In this document: in pieces, positions 51,914 to 62,553 of the stretch
How the letters are laid out: every line of letters starts with the position of its first letter
Position numbering within the stretch: the first letter of the stretch is position 1
Assembly (NCBI GenBank): GCA_002102555.1
Contig: MCFL01000037.1
Span: 186,001-250,000 of the forward strand
Length of the DNA: 64,000 bases
Origin: Catenaria anguillulae PL171
Lineage: Eukaryota > Blastocladiomycota > Blastocladiomycetes > Blastocladiales > Catenariaceae
Direction of reading: 5' to 3'
Notes under the pieces: generated by a model
Database searches by the model: none
Told to the model about the DNA's origin: nothing
What the model saw: the letters and a program-made list of their open reading frames with translations, nothing else
Translations under genes and position numbers: made by a program

Positions 51914-54048
51914 CTAGGCGATATCCCCAACAATGCGAACCTGCGCCGACGCTCCCTCCACATTTTCCGTCAAACTCAACCCGCTCTGCACACGCACTTT
52001 GGGTCCCATGAACTTGGAGAGAAACAGCTCGGCCTTTTGCCAATGGTCAATGCGATTGACGGGCCGAGAAAAGCCATGACCCTCGTCCGGGTACAGCACA
52101 TAGTACACGTTCCTACCATTTCTGGCAATCGCCTCCACAATCTGCTCCGACTCTTGCTCTGGCACCCTCGGATCCTTGCGCCCTTGGGCAATCATGAGCG
52201 GACGCACAATCTTGTGTGCGTGGTTGAGTGGTGATACCTCTTCTAGCATCTCAGAATCGTGCTCTGGGTGGCCCATGCGCGCGTGGAACATGGCCATGAA
52301 GCTGTCCCAATGCGGAGGATTGTTGTTCAATGACGTTTTGAGGTTGCTCATGCCGACAATGTCGATGGCGCAAGTAAAGTATTCCGGCGTCAGGGTGACC
52401 CCAACAAGAGCACAATACCCTCCGTACGAACCGCCAAAGATGGCAACGTGCTCGCGGTCAACAATCTTGAGCACGTTAGTCACGTAGTCGACAGCGTCCA
52501 AAAGATCCGTTTGCATGGCCTTGCCAAACTGCTTGAACCCGGACGAGAGCACAGTCTTGGTGAATCCAGTCGACCCGCGGTAGTTGGGCTGCAGGACGAG
52601 GTAATTGCGCGATGCCAGCCACTGCGTCCACGCCGAGTAGCCGTAATAGTCGCGGGTCCACGGCCCGCCATGGGGAAGGAGAACGAGCGGATAGGTCGAG
52701 TTGGCGTCAAAGTCGGGTGGGTAGGTAAGGTAAGCTTGCAGCTTGAGCCCATCGCGCGCAATGTAGTTGATGGATTCCATGCGGCCAAGCTTGTACGATG
52801 CGACCTTGGAGTTGGCCGAAAACAAGTACTCAAAGTGCGCCACGTCCGTGTCGGCGTCCACAGTTGTTGGGCCAGTCTTGCGCGGATCCAAATGGTACAG
52901 GACGTACGCCGGCGGCTTGTCTCCGCGAATCACCTTGAGCGACCAAACACTGTCATCAATGTTCTCGAACGCAATCAGCTCCATGTCGGCGTCTTGTTCC
53001 TCGAGGTACGCGTTGATACGATCCATGTGCAACTTGAGCGACGGGTCAATCGCGACCCACTGGTCACGCCCCGTGGTGCAGCAACCAATCTGGGCCGTGT
53101 TCTTGGAGGGATGCACTTTGACGACGACAGCGTCCGTTTCGCCCTCCAAGAGTACCGTTTCGGTTTTCGTGACCGGATCCAGCTCCACAACAGCAACTAC
53201 CTCTCGACCAACCGAGGACCTGAGCAGCAAGCGGTCCTCGGGCGTCCAGGCAATCGGAACCACATTGTCGAGCGACGTGCTTGTCATGACCGTGGTCCAG
53301 GATTGCGGATGGTCATCCTCCAACAATGACATGTCGCGCACGGCAACGGAGAGGGACCCGTCGGTTTCAATCTTCGAGACGGCACGCACTTGGAGGTTGG
53401 CGTCAACGACAGCGTCTTCATACCTGTCAGGCATGGTCGTGTGCAACTCGAGGGCACCCGTTTGAAGGTCGATGGTGTAGACATCGAAGCGCCGACGGTC
53501 TTGCTTGTTGAGGGCAATGATACCCGTGCGTGGATCCGACTTGGATTCGATAAACCAGGTCTGATTGATGCTGAACATGCCCACACTGACACCTGAATAA
53601 CGTACGATTGCATCGGCGGTATTAGTACGACTGAGTACGGAGGCATATGAGAAGTAAACGCGTATGTACCATCAAAGGGAGTCAAATCTGTTTCCATGCC
53701 GGTTTCAACATCAACGGAATACATGTGATAGACTTCATCTCCGTCCTTGTCTTGCAAAAACACAATGGTCGACGAGTCGAGCGTCCACTTGTACGTGCGA
53801 ATGTCGCGGGTGGCATGGTGGGTGATTTGCTTGATGCCGTTGTCGTTGCGCAAACGGAACTGGGAAAGCGGTTGGATAAAAACTTGCAAGTTCTTGGCTT
53901 CGTTGTCGGCGGGCGCGAGGTACGACAGCCACTTGCCGTCGACCGAGAGCTTGGGCACAGCACGGTCAGGGTTGGTGAAGAAGTCGGCCACGGGAATGAC
54001 TCGATCGTCGGTCGTCGAAGAGGCTTGAGAGGGATATTGGTTACCCAT
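51914..54048 (-). CDS. S9-family prolyl oligopeptidase / acylaminoacyl-peptidase-like
   Basis: Two exons, 53670-54048 and 51914-53592, separated by a 77-bp intron with a near-perfect TACTAAT branch sequence, give 685 residues. The first half is a beta-propeller (KLSVDGKWLSYLAPADN, WTLDSSTIVFLQDKDGDE and similar blades). The second is an alpha/beta-hydrolase with LLPHGGPWTRD, the nucleophile Ser at about 515 in GGSYGGY, Asp in AQGRKDPRVP and His in YPDEGHGFSRP. Such enzymes cleave short or N-blocked peptides. No signal peptide is seen, so it is probably cytosolic, closest in style to the S9C acylaminoacyl-peptidase group. The exact substrate cannot be read from sequence. The ATG at 54048 is preceded by an open frame to 54279. 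Confidence 0.88.
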
Positions 54049-55014
54049 TGTTGAAATGGCAGAGTGATATTGGAAGATATGTGACGGCGTTTGATGATGG
54101 AGGGACAGGGATGGATTCACTGACTTGCTTGGAGGTATATCTGAAGACCTTTGGGGGAGATGGCTACCCTCTTTATTCATTCTGCCTAATCCACCCGCTC
54201 TACACACCGACAGTGGAGAAACGATGTGGTCTCGGTACGACATTGCAGCGTGTGTTTGACCACTACTTGATGAAGCCATTATTCACTCGGACGGTAAAGA
54301 ATTGAAACCAGTGTGAAGGCATACTTTTCGCTCGATTGAGTCGATTCAGCAGTCGACACCGTTCTTCTTGAATCGTCTGGATTGTGCAAGAATGAGATGG
54401 AATGGCAGAGGCGCACAAGCGCTCTTGCTCGGATTCACTGTCGAAGAGAGGGTTGATCGTCGAAGTGAGACAGGCCCGATTGATCTGCGACAGTCTTTCG
54501 TGTTCGCCTCGAGCCGAGATTCCTGTTACAGGTGCAAAGAACCAGTCCAATCACCCGCCCGACGACAGCTGCCATGGCCAGAGTCTAGACAGTGCGGTGA
54601 GCAAGAAAGACCGACTTCCGTATCCCGCCAGTTGCTCAATAATTCGACTCACTCACCGCCGCTAGCAACTAGGCTGAGTGGTCACAGCATCGTTCCAACC
54701 TTGCCTTGATCCCGCTTGGAATACTTATTACTTTTGGCCAGGACTTGAAGCGCCGTCGCTGGGCGATTACATAGATCCTCGACTCTTCAAGGTCGAGGTG
54801 GACCACTGGGGGCAGAATATCACGCGCAGCCCGCGGTTCACATTCAAAAGCAACTCATTGAGACGCAAACGCACATGTACATTTCATTACTTATCACGGC
54901 CCCAGGTAACACACGAATATGAATGACGCTCAACAGCAAACCACACCAAAACAAAACAAAGACAAGAACGATCATCAGGTGCGAGGGAATCAGTTACCAT
55001 GTCTCAACATCACC
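54049..55014. other. Intergenic region between peptidase and APSES gene
   Basis: About 960 bp holding the peptidase promoter and the APSES gene 3' end. Open frames are short and not family-like. Nothing else is recognised. Confidence 0.5.
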
Positions 55015-57648
55015 TCACTCACCGCTGTTCCACTTCCTTTTACTCGACGCCGATGACTTCTTTGCGACGTCCGCCAGCTTACCCTTGCCTCGCCCGCCGC
55101 GCATGCGCGTTTCCTTGCCCGCCCGCTCATTTTCGCGTCCATCCTCCTGTTCGTGCTCCACACCACTGGCACCATCTGCGGCCGCCTGCAGCAACGGCGA
55201 CGCCAACCTCTCCCGCTCACTCACAATCAACCTCGACCCCACCTCATCCTCGTCTTCATCGCCCTCGTTAGCATGACCCACCGTTCCAGCATCCGCATAG
55301 ACCGCCGCGGGCGCCCCGGCGCTGCCGCCACCCGCAAGCAAATGCAGAGCCGTTACTACCTCAGCATCATCGGCACTCACGCTCTGCTCGCGTTCTTGGG
55401 CGTCACCATTGCCACCCGAGTTGCGTGCCTGACGACTGCGTGCGCGCGAGATGCGCGTTGTGGTCAGCGGCGTGGATGGGCTGGTGGCTGTTGCCGCGCG
55501 TGTGTTCCGTCTGGTTGACGAGCGCGTCGGCACCGACTCGGGCTTGGATTTGGGCGCCGGGCGGGTGCGGCGCGGGCGTTTCGCTGGCGGTGTTTCTTGA
55601 TCTTCCTCGTCGTCCTTGTCGCTCTCGGCCGTCGCTTGGGGCGTGGTTGGCTCGGCAATAGACTGAGTCACAGCCGAACCGGACACGGGTGCGTCGGCGG
55701 CAGCGGGCTTGCGCCAAGAGTCGCTTGCGAGCGCAAGGAGAGCGTCAGCGACCGTCGACGTTGACACGCGCCGGGGACGCACGGGCAAGGAGGTGTTTGC
55801 TTGTGAGCTGCTGTTGTCGATCGTCGTTGTTGCACGGTCTGCTTGTGTCGGGTCCGGATCATGCTGCATATCCACAAACTTGACTGACTCGGACTCGGTC
55901 TCGGCCACTTGCGCATTTGCGAACTGACCCTGCGGTGCATTCAAGCCTGCATCTTGACCCTGCAGCGCCTGACTCGTCTTCCGCTGTACTACCCATGCAT
56001 CCACCTGCTCTTCCAGCAATGGATACACCTGCGCATCGACCTTGACTGCCCTGGCCAACTCGCGCGCGCGGTCGAGCGGAATCCACACGCCTTTGAGCCG
56101 CATGGGCCCGCACTTCACAACCGACCTTAGCCGCTCATGCTTGAGGATCGAGTCGCGTTTGCCGCGCGACATGGCCGTCAGGTTGAGCAGTTTGGTTCCG
56201 TTGACATAGTTGTCGGCGGCGCGCCGGCACACGGCAATCAGGTCAACGTCGACTTGGTACACGAGCGTCGACATGTCATCCCAGGTGAATGTGGTGATGG
56301 GCCGAGGGGTCGGCGGGTCCATGGGTGTTGCGAGTGAAGGCTGCATGGACGAAGATGGGTATTGTTGCTGTTGGTGTTTGAAGGGGTCCATGAATTGGTG
56401 CTGGTATGGCACATAGTAAGACGGCGCCGCAGACGGTTGCGGGTGCGGGATCGGCTGGTAGCTGGACTGGTACGTCGGCATGGACGTGAGTGGAGCATAT
56501 GCGTGTCCATGAGCTGGGGGAGGACCGGACGTCGTTGCGGGCGCCGGATTCATGATGGCCTGAGCGAGGTTGGCGCGGGACACAAACGAGGTTGAGGCAA
56601 GACTGACCGATGGAGGCGACGCGACAACGGAGCTCGGCGTGCCTGTTGAGCTTGAATACGAATCCGTCCTTGTGGCGGTCGGCCGTTGGGGCATGGACGC
56701 ACTTCCATCTGTGCGCTGCTGTTGCTGCAATGTGATCGGATGCCCAAGCGCAGACGCGAGGGCCGATCCGGCGATTGGCACCACCGCTGGAGCAGATGAG
56801 CAGGTGTAGGAGGAGGCAAATGGGGACGACTCGACCGGCACTGATGTATCCTGGGATTGATGATGATGGAACATGGGTTGCGAGGCGGAAATGGGCGTTG
56901 GAGGCAGAGGTACCGCCGGAGCGGGCGAGCCGAGCAGCGCGCGGTAGGGCTGGTAGTAGCGCATGGCGGTTGAGTCTTGCTGCTGTTGATACTGGTGTTG
57001 GCCAATGGCAAATGGGGAACTGGCCGATGATGACGCGACGGTGCTCGTCAATGCCCAAGGAAGCAGGCCAGAGATCGTGTTGGGTGCACTTCTGGCAGAG
57101 CTGTCAACGACCGGCGTGGTCGCGGCGCTGGGCATTGGTGTCGCGAGATAGTCGCTGGAAAGTAGCTGCTGTTGCTGGGGCTGCTGATTGGCGAGGGGCG
57201 GCCACGACGGCAAGCGGATGGGTGGCAAATGCGGGAATCCACTGGACGAAGTACCAGTCGAAGCGGTCGACAGGGGCGGGAACGACTTGTTGCCTGATGA
57301 CAATGGCCACGGATCCATTGGCCGAGGAGGGACTTGAGGTCGTTGTGGGATCGCTTGCATGACCTGGAGCTGTTGATGATTCAACGAAATGTTCTGGTGC
57401 TGTTGTTGCTGCTGGACATGTTGGGTTGTGGGAAGTTGCATGGGTGGCAGGTACGACGAAGCCAGCGACATGGCTGCAAGGTGCGGTTGTTGCCGTTGCG
57501 CTTGGGCAATTGTCGAGTCCGAGGCAGAGGCAGAAGTGTTGGTGGTGCCGAACTGCGCCAGCGAAACCTGCTGCTGGTGTGCTGGCTGTTGGGGTTGAGC
57601 TGCCACAGTCGGAGGGAGCTGCGGCAGGTGGGACGGTTGTGGATCCAT
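55015..57648 (-). CDS. APSES-domain transcription factor (StuA/Sok2-like)
   Basis: One exon of 877 residues from MDPQPSHLPQL (57648); the frame is open to 57885 but the extra part is unlike the rest. Gln/Ser/Pro-rich sequence fills the first 450 residues. The APSES DNA-binding domain lies at about 450-550. Its conserved core reads LIAVCRRAADNYVNGTKLLN, MSRGKRDSILKHERLRSVVK, GPMRLKGVWIPLDRARELA and VYPLLEEQVDAW, the StuA, Sok2, Phd1 and Asm1 pattern. These factors regulate fungal development, hyphal growth and sporulation and are restricted to fungi. The C-terminus has a basic KRPRRTRPAPKSKP segment, probably the nuclear signal, and an acidic/Ser-rich tail. The window's lineage call rests partly on this gene. 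Confidence 0.92.
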   Translation of the reverse strand: MDPQPSHLPQLPPTVAAQPQQPAHQQQVSLAQFGTTNTSASASDSTIAQAQRQQPHLAAMSLASSYLPPMQLPTTQHVQQQQQHQNISLNHQQLQVMQAIPQRPQVPPRPMDPWPLSSGNKSFPPLSTASTGTSSSGFPHLPPIRLPSWPPLANQQPQQQQLLSSDYLATPMPSAATTPVVDSSARSAPNTISGLLPWALTSTVASSSASSPFAIGQHQYQQQQDSTAMRYYQPYRALLGSPAPAVPLPPTPISASQPMFHHHQSQDTSVPVESSPFASSYTCSSAPAVVPIAGSALASALGHPITLQQQQRTDGSASMPQRPTATRTDSYSSSTGTPSSVVASPPSVSLASTSFVSRANLAQAIMNPAPATTSGPPPAHGHAYAPLTSMPTYQSSYQPIPHPQPSAAPSYYVPYQHQFMDPFKHQQQQYPSSSMQPSLATPMDPPTPRPITTFTWDDMSTLVYQVDVDLIAVCRRAADNYVNGTKLLNLTAMSRGKRDSILKHERLRSVVKCGPMRLKGVWIPLDRARELARAVKVDAQVYPLLEEQVDAWVVQRKTSQALQGQDAGLNAPQGQFANAQVAETESESVKFVDMQHDPDPTQADRATTTIDNSSSQANTSLPVRPRRVSTSTVADALLALASDSWRKPAAADAPVSGSAVTQSIAEPTTPQATAESDKDDEEDQETPPAKRPRRTRPAPKSKPESVPTRSSTRRNTRAATATSPSTPLTTTRISRARSRQARNSGGNGDAQEREQSVSADDAEVVTALHLLAGGGSAGAPAAVYADAGTVGHANEGDEDEDEVGSRLIVSERERLASPLLQAAADGASGVEHEQEDGRENERAGKETRMRGGRGKGKLADVAKKSSASSKRKWNSGE

Positions 57649-59250
57649 GCCGGCTTGATTATTGAGTGGACCCCTGAATGACAGTCTGGGCGTGCGTGAC
57701 AGCGTGAGTGGACTGGTTAGCAACACTAGTGCAACGACTGAGTATGATGCGCGTGTCAGCCGTGAGACAAAAGCAGAGACACGAGACACGAGAGGAAACG
57801 CCAAAACAAAACGATCACAAACAACGACCACCGGATCGGCTGTTGCTGTTTTGTTGCTCATTTCAAAACCGCCCAGAGAGAACATCCGCCCACCCGCGGC
57901 AACAAAGCCGGCAATTCAGCAACCTGAAACGCTTGTCTCGCGCGCATGCGCATGCATGGCGCATGCACGTTGCGGAGATGCTTCGGCAATCATTGACGCA
58001 AAACGATGCGCCCGTTTTCGCCTTAAGCTTGCTTTCGTCCTTTCGTTTGCTGCCGCAGATCCGAGCCCAAAACGTCCGTCACATCAGGTATTTTTTGCAC
58101 TTGAGCGCCCGAGATCGGATCGACCGCGGCCAGTCCAGAAGCTAGCGCTGGCAATACCAAAGGCGGGACTGGCCACAGCTGCCGGAATGCGCGTGGGCGG
58201 GGTGGGCGATGAGGCAACATGCGTTTGAGCGAGCAAAGGGCAGATGGACGTTGATAGTTGCCCGTCGATAGCGTGAAAGCCCATACGATTGACGGGCTTC
58301 CGTTCGAGAGACGCATTCGCCAACTGGACCATGCGCGGGTGCGGGTGCGGCACGTCCTTGCCATGGCCGCAGGTGCCGCCCACCAATGTCCGTACCTAGG
58401 CCACGCAATTGCTGGGTCCGGGGCAAAGGCGGGCGACACAGTAGAAGATCCGTCGCAACGAGGAACGTGGTGCAGAGGAGGAAGGGCAACAAACATAACG
58501 ATCGAGTTGGACGTACATCAGTCAGAGAATGGAGTGGTGATCCGGGGAGCGAGTCCGTTGACTTTCGGTGACGAGAGCTACTGGTTAGAGAGCACAGAGC
58601 GCAACGGTCCGCTCGTGTGAGAGCGTGTGTGAGGCGTGAGACATGAAGCGGGTCCAATTGGAAAAAAAAAGAGAGAGGAGCAGCTTTGAGGCCGAGGGAC
58701 TGTAAGGCCCAACTCATGAGCAGAGCAGTTGAATCTCAATCTTGCATCTGCTTGGATGACGAGGGGTGCATGGTGCATCATGGCGCGCATGTGCATGCGC
58801 AGAACCAAATTGATCCGGTTACCCGGTGAGCCCAGCTAATAAGCGGACGGCTTTTGCCACGTTTGCAGCTGCACTTATCCAGTGGTCGATTTCAGTGATA
58901 TATCTTGAGCAACGGCGAGCGGAGATTGCGTTCCAGAGTGTTGGGGAGCCGCCGCCGCCGGCGCAAAAGCGAAAAAGCAAGGACAACGACTGGCATGGCG
59001 CTCCGACACATTAATTCCATGTGTGGGATAATTTGCAAACGGATCAGTGATGTCCACCATACGGTTGAAAACACAACAAAGACCTCAAGACGAACCGGCG
59101 GCGAGGTCACGTGACTTTGCACGTGAAGGCATGTTTGCAGAGTGATTTCTTGGGAATCAAAATTGTGAGCGGCATGTCCGGTTGAAAACCTCGTCGATGT
59201 GAACAGAGAATTGGAATAAAAAACCGTGAGTAACTCAATGCAATCTCGCC
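57649..59250. other. Long intergenic region, possibly a small unresolved gene
   Basis: About 1.6 kb containing the promoters of the APSES gene and the FHIP-like gene. Between 58084 and 58717 minus-strand frames of 100-190 codons overlap (for example PHPHPRMVQLANASLERKPV), but none starts well, matches a family or splices convincingly. I leave it unassigned. Confidence 0.35.
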
Positions 59251-62200
59251 ATGAGCGTCTCTTCGCTCTTTTCCCGGTTTCTTCCGGGCTCCGCATCTGC
59301 GTCGTCGACATCCACCTCGAGAAGCCATCGACAACTGGCTCCAAACACCGCATCAACCAAGGCTGAGGGCAATACACTGGACGCCGCCCTGCGCCTGGAC
59401 CGTTTCCACCGCGCCTGGTCTACTCTGGTGTCTGCGCGCATGCCGCAGCGAACGCGCCAAAGGGCTCGACCCGCCCCTGTCGTCTGTTGCCGACCCCCTC
59501 GTCACATTCACTCAGACGCTCGCTGCCGACACGTGCAGGTCAGCAGTCGGCCCATGCCTCGACTATGTTCTTGCTCACCATTCGCTCGCGACGCTCATTG
59601 ATACCGCATCATCCGACCAGCCGCTGGGTTTCTTTGCCATTGCACTGGATGCCCTCGCATATTTGGTCCACACTTGGCCGTCCAAACTCGTGGTTGCGCA
59701 TCCGCCGATTCATTTGGCTATCCGTCGCGCCGTGACGCATGCATTGGCCAACCGGTCACGACTCGCGCGTGTGTATCCCGAGAGTTTGCTTGCACTCGTT
59801 GCGTGTGTTGCGAAAAGGTGGCAAGTGCCCCGGAGCTAGTACATGTCCTTGTGCATGATCGGCGCGGATACTCGCAGTCGGCCGCGGTCGAGGTGCCCGC
59901 ATCAAGTCCCATACCGGGGGCATTTACGACTATCCTGACCTCGCCCAAGATGAAGCGGTCGACATCCTTGACGTTCACGTCATTTGGGACACTTTCGACT
60001 TCACCAACGGCCGCATCCACCTCTGCAAGCGGACGGATTACGTCGCCAAATACACCTGCGCGCTCATCGACACGTGCCGACACTGGCTCATCCTCGCACC
60101 GGCGTACTTCCTCTTCGAGCACAAATCCGCAAGACCTCGATTTCCCGCTCCTCGACACCCTGCTCGCCCACATTCATCAGCCAACACTTCTGGTGCACTC
60201 GCACGGCTCGCTCTCACACTGCTTCTCACGCATGCCTGCACGCCAACGCTGGTCGCGATTCTCGCCCCATCAGCGCCGCTCGCACACGCCCCATTTCTTG
60301 ATGCTATCCCTGCCTCGCTATGCGCACTGTTTACGAGCAACGATGCCGAGTCATCGGCAGTCGAGGAGGTTGTGCGATGGGTTGCGCACTTGACTCGTTC
60401 ATGTCCAAACACCTTGCTGGTTGATAGCATATTGGACAGGATTCAGCGTGGGTTTATTCGTGGTGTGGTTGCGCCGCAGCTGACGGTGGACGCTGATGGA
60501 GACTCGGGGCGTTGTGTGTCGCAGCGGCCAAGTGTGAGCGAGTGGTCAAGGCGATCAGTGCGGGGCCGTTGGCAAGGGTCATGGTGGAGTCGCTACTTGG
60601 GCCAACAGGTGTTGATGGAGGTTCCATTGATGGGTTGACTGAGAAGGGTGCAAAGGCCGATGCAATTGTTGCAGCGGATGCCGCCCACGAGCCATTCGGG
60701 CCCCGAGTGACCCTTCTCAACGACATCACACGTGCATTCGCCGGGGAACCCGCCATGGTGGCTACTCGAGCGATTCCAGTGCCGAGCCCATGGGCGGGGA
60801 TAAAGCGGATTTCGCATGTGCATCCCTCCTGTTGGCACTCATCGAATACCATCCCACATACACGCTCCCCTGCCTTGTCCCGTCACTTGTACCACCACCA
60901 TCTGTAGCGCTGCCACCACTCGCTGTCGATCCAACGCGCCGACCGAGCGATGCGTCCTCGTCGCTCTCTGTACAGACTCCGCCATTGGCCACTCCCGCTG
61001 CCATCCTCTCCACTTCACCACCGCCATTTCCACGTCATACACGAGCCGCCTCTCTGAAGCATCCTCCACCAATCTCTCTCGATACGAATCCATACCTGCG
61101 CTCATCGATTTTCCGCTCGCCTTCCTTCCTCCCGCTCCACACACCACGGACGCGGCTCAGCCGGCAATGCCACCAGCGCAGCTCACAAGGCTGTTTCGTC
61201 GACTCGCGCGTGCTGTCCAGGCGCGCGCACAGGTACTCTCGCGTGCGAAAAAGTCCCCAATCAACCGCCAGCCGTCGCTTCGAAACTTGTTGGGCGGCGT
61301 GGGTGGCGGGCAGGAACGCAGCCGGGGAAAGGAAATTGCCGAGGTAGTTGGAGGATATCTTGCAGCCGCCGAGCTACGGGTGGCGAGAGTCCCCGTGCCT
61401 GCAAGACGAGAGACCAACAAGGACGCAGGAGACGCATCAATGAGGTCTGTGTCGACGTATTACACGGCCAAGACAGACTTTGGCCCGGGTGGCGCGGGTG
61501 AATGGTCCATCAAGTCGGCCGCCAGTCGTGTTGGAGGAGCAAGTGAGGCGTCCGTGACAAATGCGGCGACCCGCTCGAGTTTGCCAACGCTCACCATCAA
61601 CGAGTATGACCAAGCGCAGTGACCAAGATGACGAGGATGACTTTCTGCTTCCTTCATCCCTCATTCGTGACGAGCCGTCGACACCCGGGCCATTCGAGAC
61701 GCTGTCTTTTGATCAGCTTCTCAAATCGGCCGTTGCCGATGCGCCGCCACAGGCAACATCACCCTTGGAACCCTTGCCCTTGGCGGTCACAGCAGATGTG
61801 CCGCCGCCCGTTCCCACTTTGCCACCAGACATGGGCGACGCATCCTACTCGACACGTTCGTGGCCGTGGCGCCGTCGCCGCCCACCAACCTCCCCAACAT
61901 CCCAATCCTTGGCATCCTTGTTTGTATTGACCGAGTCGCCCGAGCCGTCGCTTGCTTCGCCCGTATCGCCCACTTCACCGTTCATCCGCGACGACGCATC
62001 ACGCCCGCTGATCCCCAGTGACTTTTTCCTTCAGCTGGTGGTGGCCGCGCTGACGCAATGGCGGGAAAACTCGCCACAGGTCAACTTGATGGTCACGGGC
62101 ATGCTCACGGGACTTCTTTGTGCGAGCGTAAGCGAGGCCGGGTATCATCGGAATTTGGCGCATGTGGTGATTGAGTGGTCTCTGTACGTGCTCGAGGGCG

Positions 62201-62391
62201 GCAGTGGCGAGTGGGACAAACACGCTGGGCTTGACGAGCGGGTCAGACGGGTGGTGAACGAGGCGAGGGAGGCAAAGGTGGGAAAGGACGGCGAGGAAAA
62301 TGAACGCATCTTGACCGAGTGGGCGGCCGAGTTGGCAAGTGTAGCCATTGTGGTGCTGGGACGGTGGGAGCGGACTGCGGGTGTGGGCTGA
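59251..62391 (+). pseudogene. FHIP (FAM160/RAI16-like) homologue, frame broken
   Basis: Starts at MSVSSLFSRFLPGS. Segments in successive frames align with FHF-complex HOOK-interacting proteins: LRLDRFHRAWSTL; then ADTCRSAVGPCLDYVLAHHS, PPIHLAIRRAVTHALANRSR and YPESLLALVACVAKR; then SAPELVHVLVHDRRGYSQ; DLDFPLLDTLLAHIHQ; SGALARLALTLLLTH; then CERVVKAISAGPLARVMVES; and the final open segment with DFFLQLVVAALTQWRENSPQ and VNLMVTGMLTGLLC. FHIP links Hook and FTS to endosomes and so to dynein. About seven shifts are needed (near 59420, 59815, 60175, 60505, 60800, 61000 and 61605), and several sit at A or G runs and look like one lost base. So this may be an intact gene with sequencing indels rather than a pseudogene. 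Some shifts could be short introns. Confidence 0.6.
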
Positions 62392-62553
62392 ATAACGGCG
62401 TGTCCATTTGTTTTTCGCTATTGGGGAGACCGAGGGCTTAGAGAATCCATGATCACGTCGATGTCGATGTATTCTTTGTAATTGATTTGAAGCCATACAC
62501 TCTCTGAAACTAATGTATTCACGGTCGATCCACAACCGTTTCCTGCTCCTGAT

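Noticed and set aside
58023-58717. Overlapping minus-strand frames of 100-190 codons upstream of the APSES gene
   Set aside because: No family resemblance, poor starts (one begins with ATT) and no convincing splice model, so they were left as intergenic.
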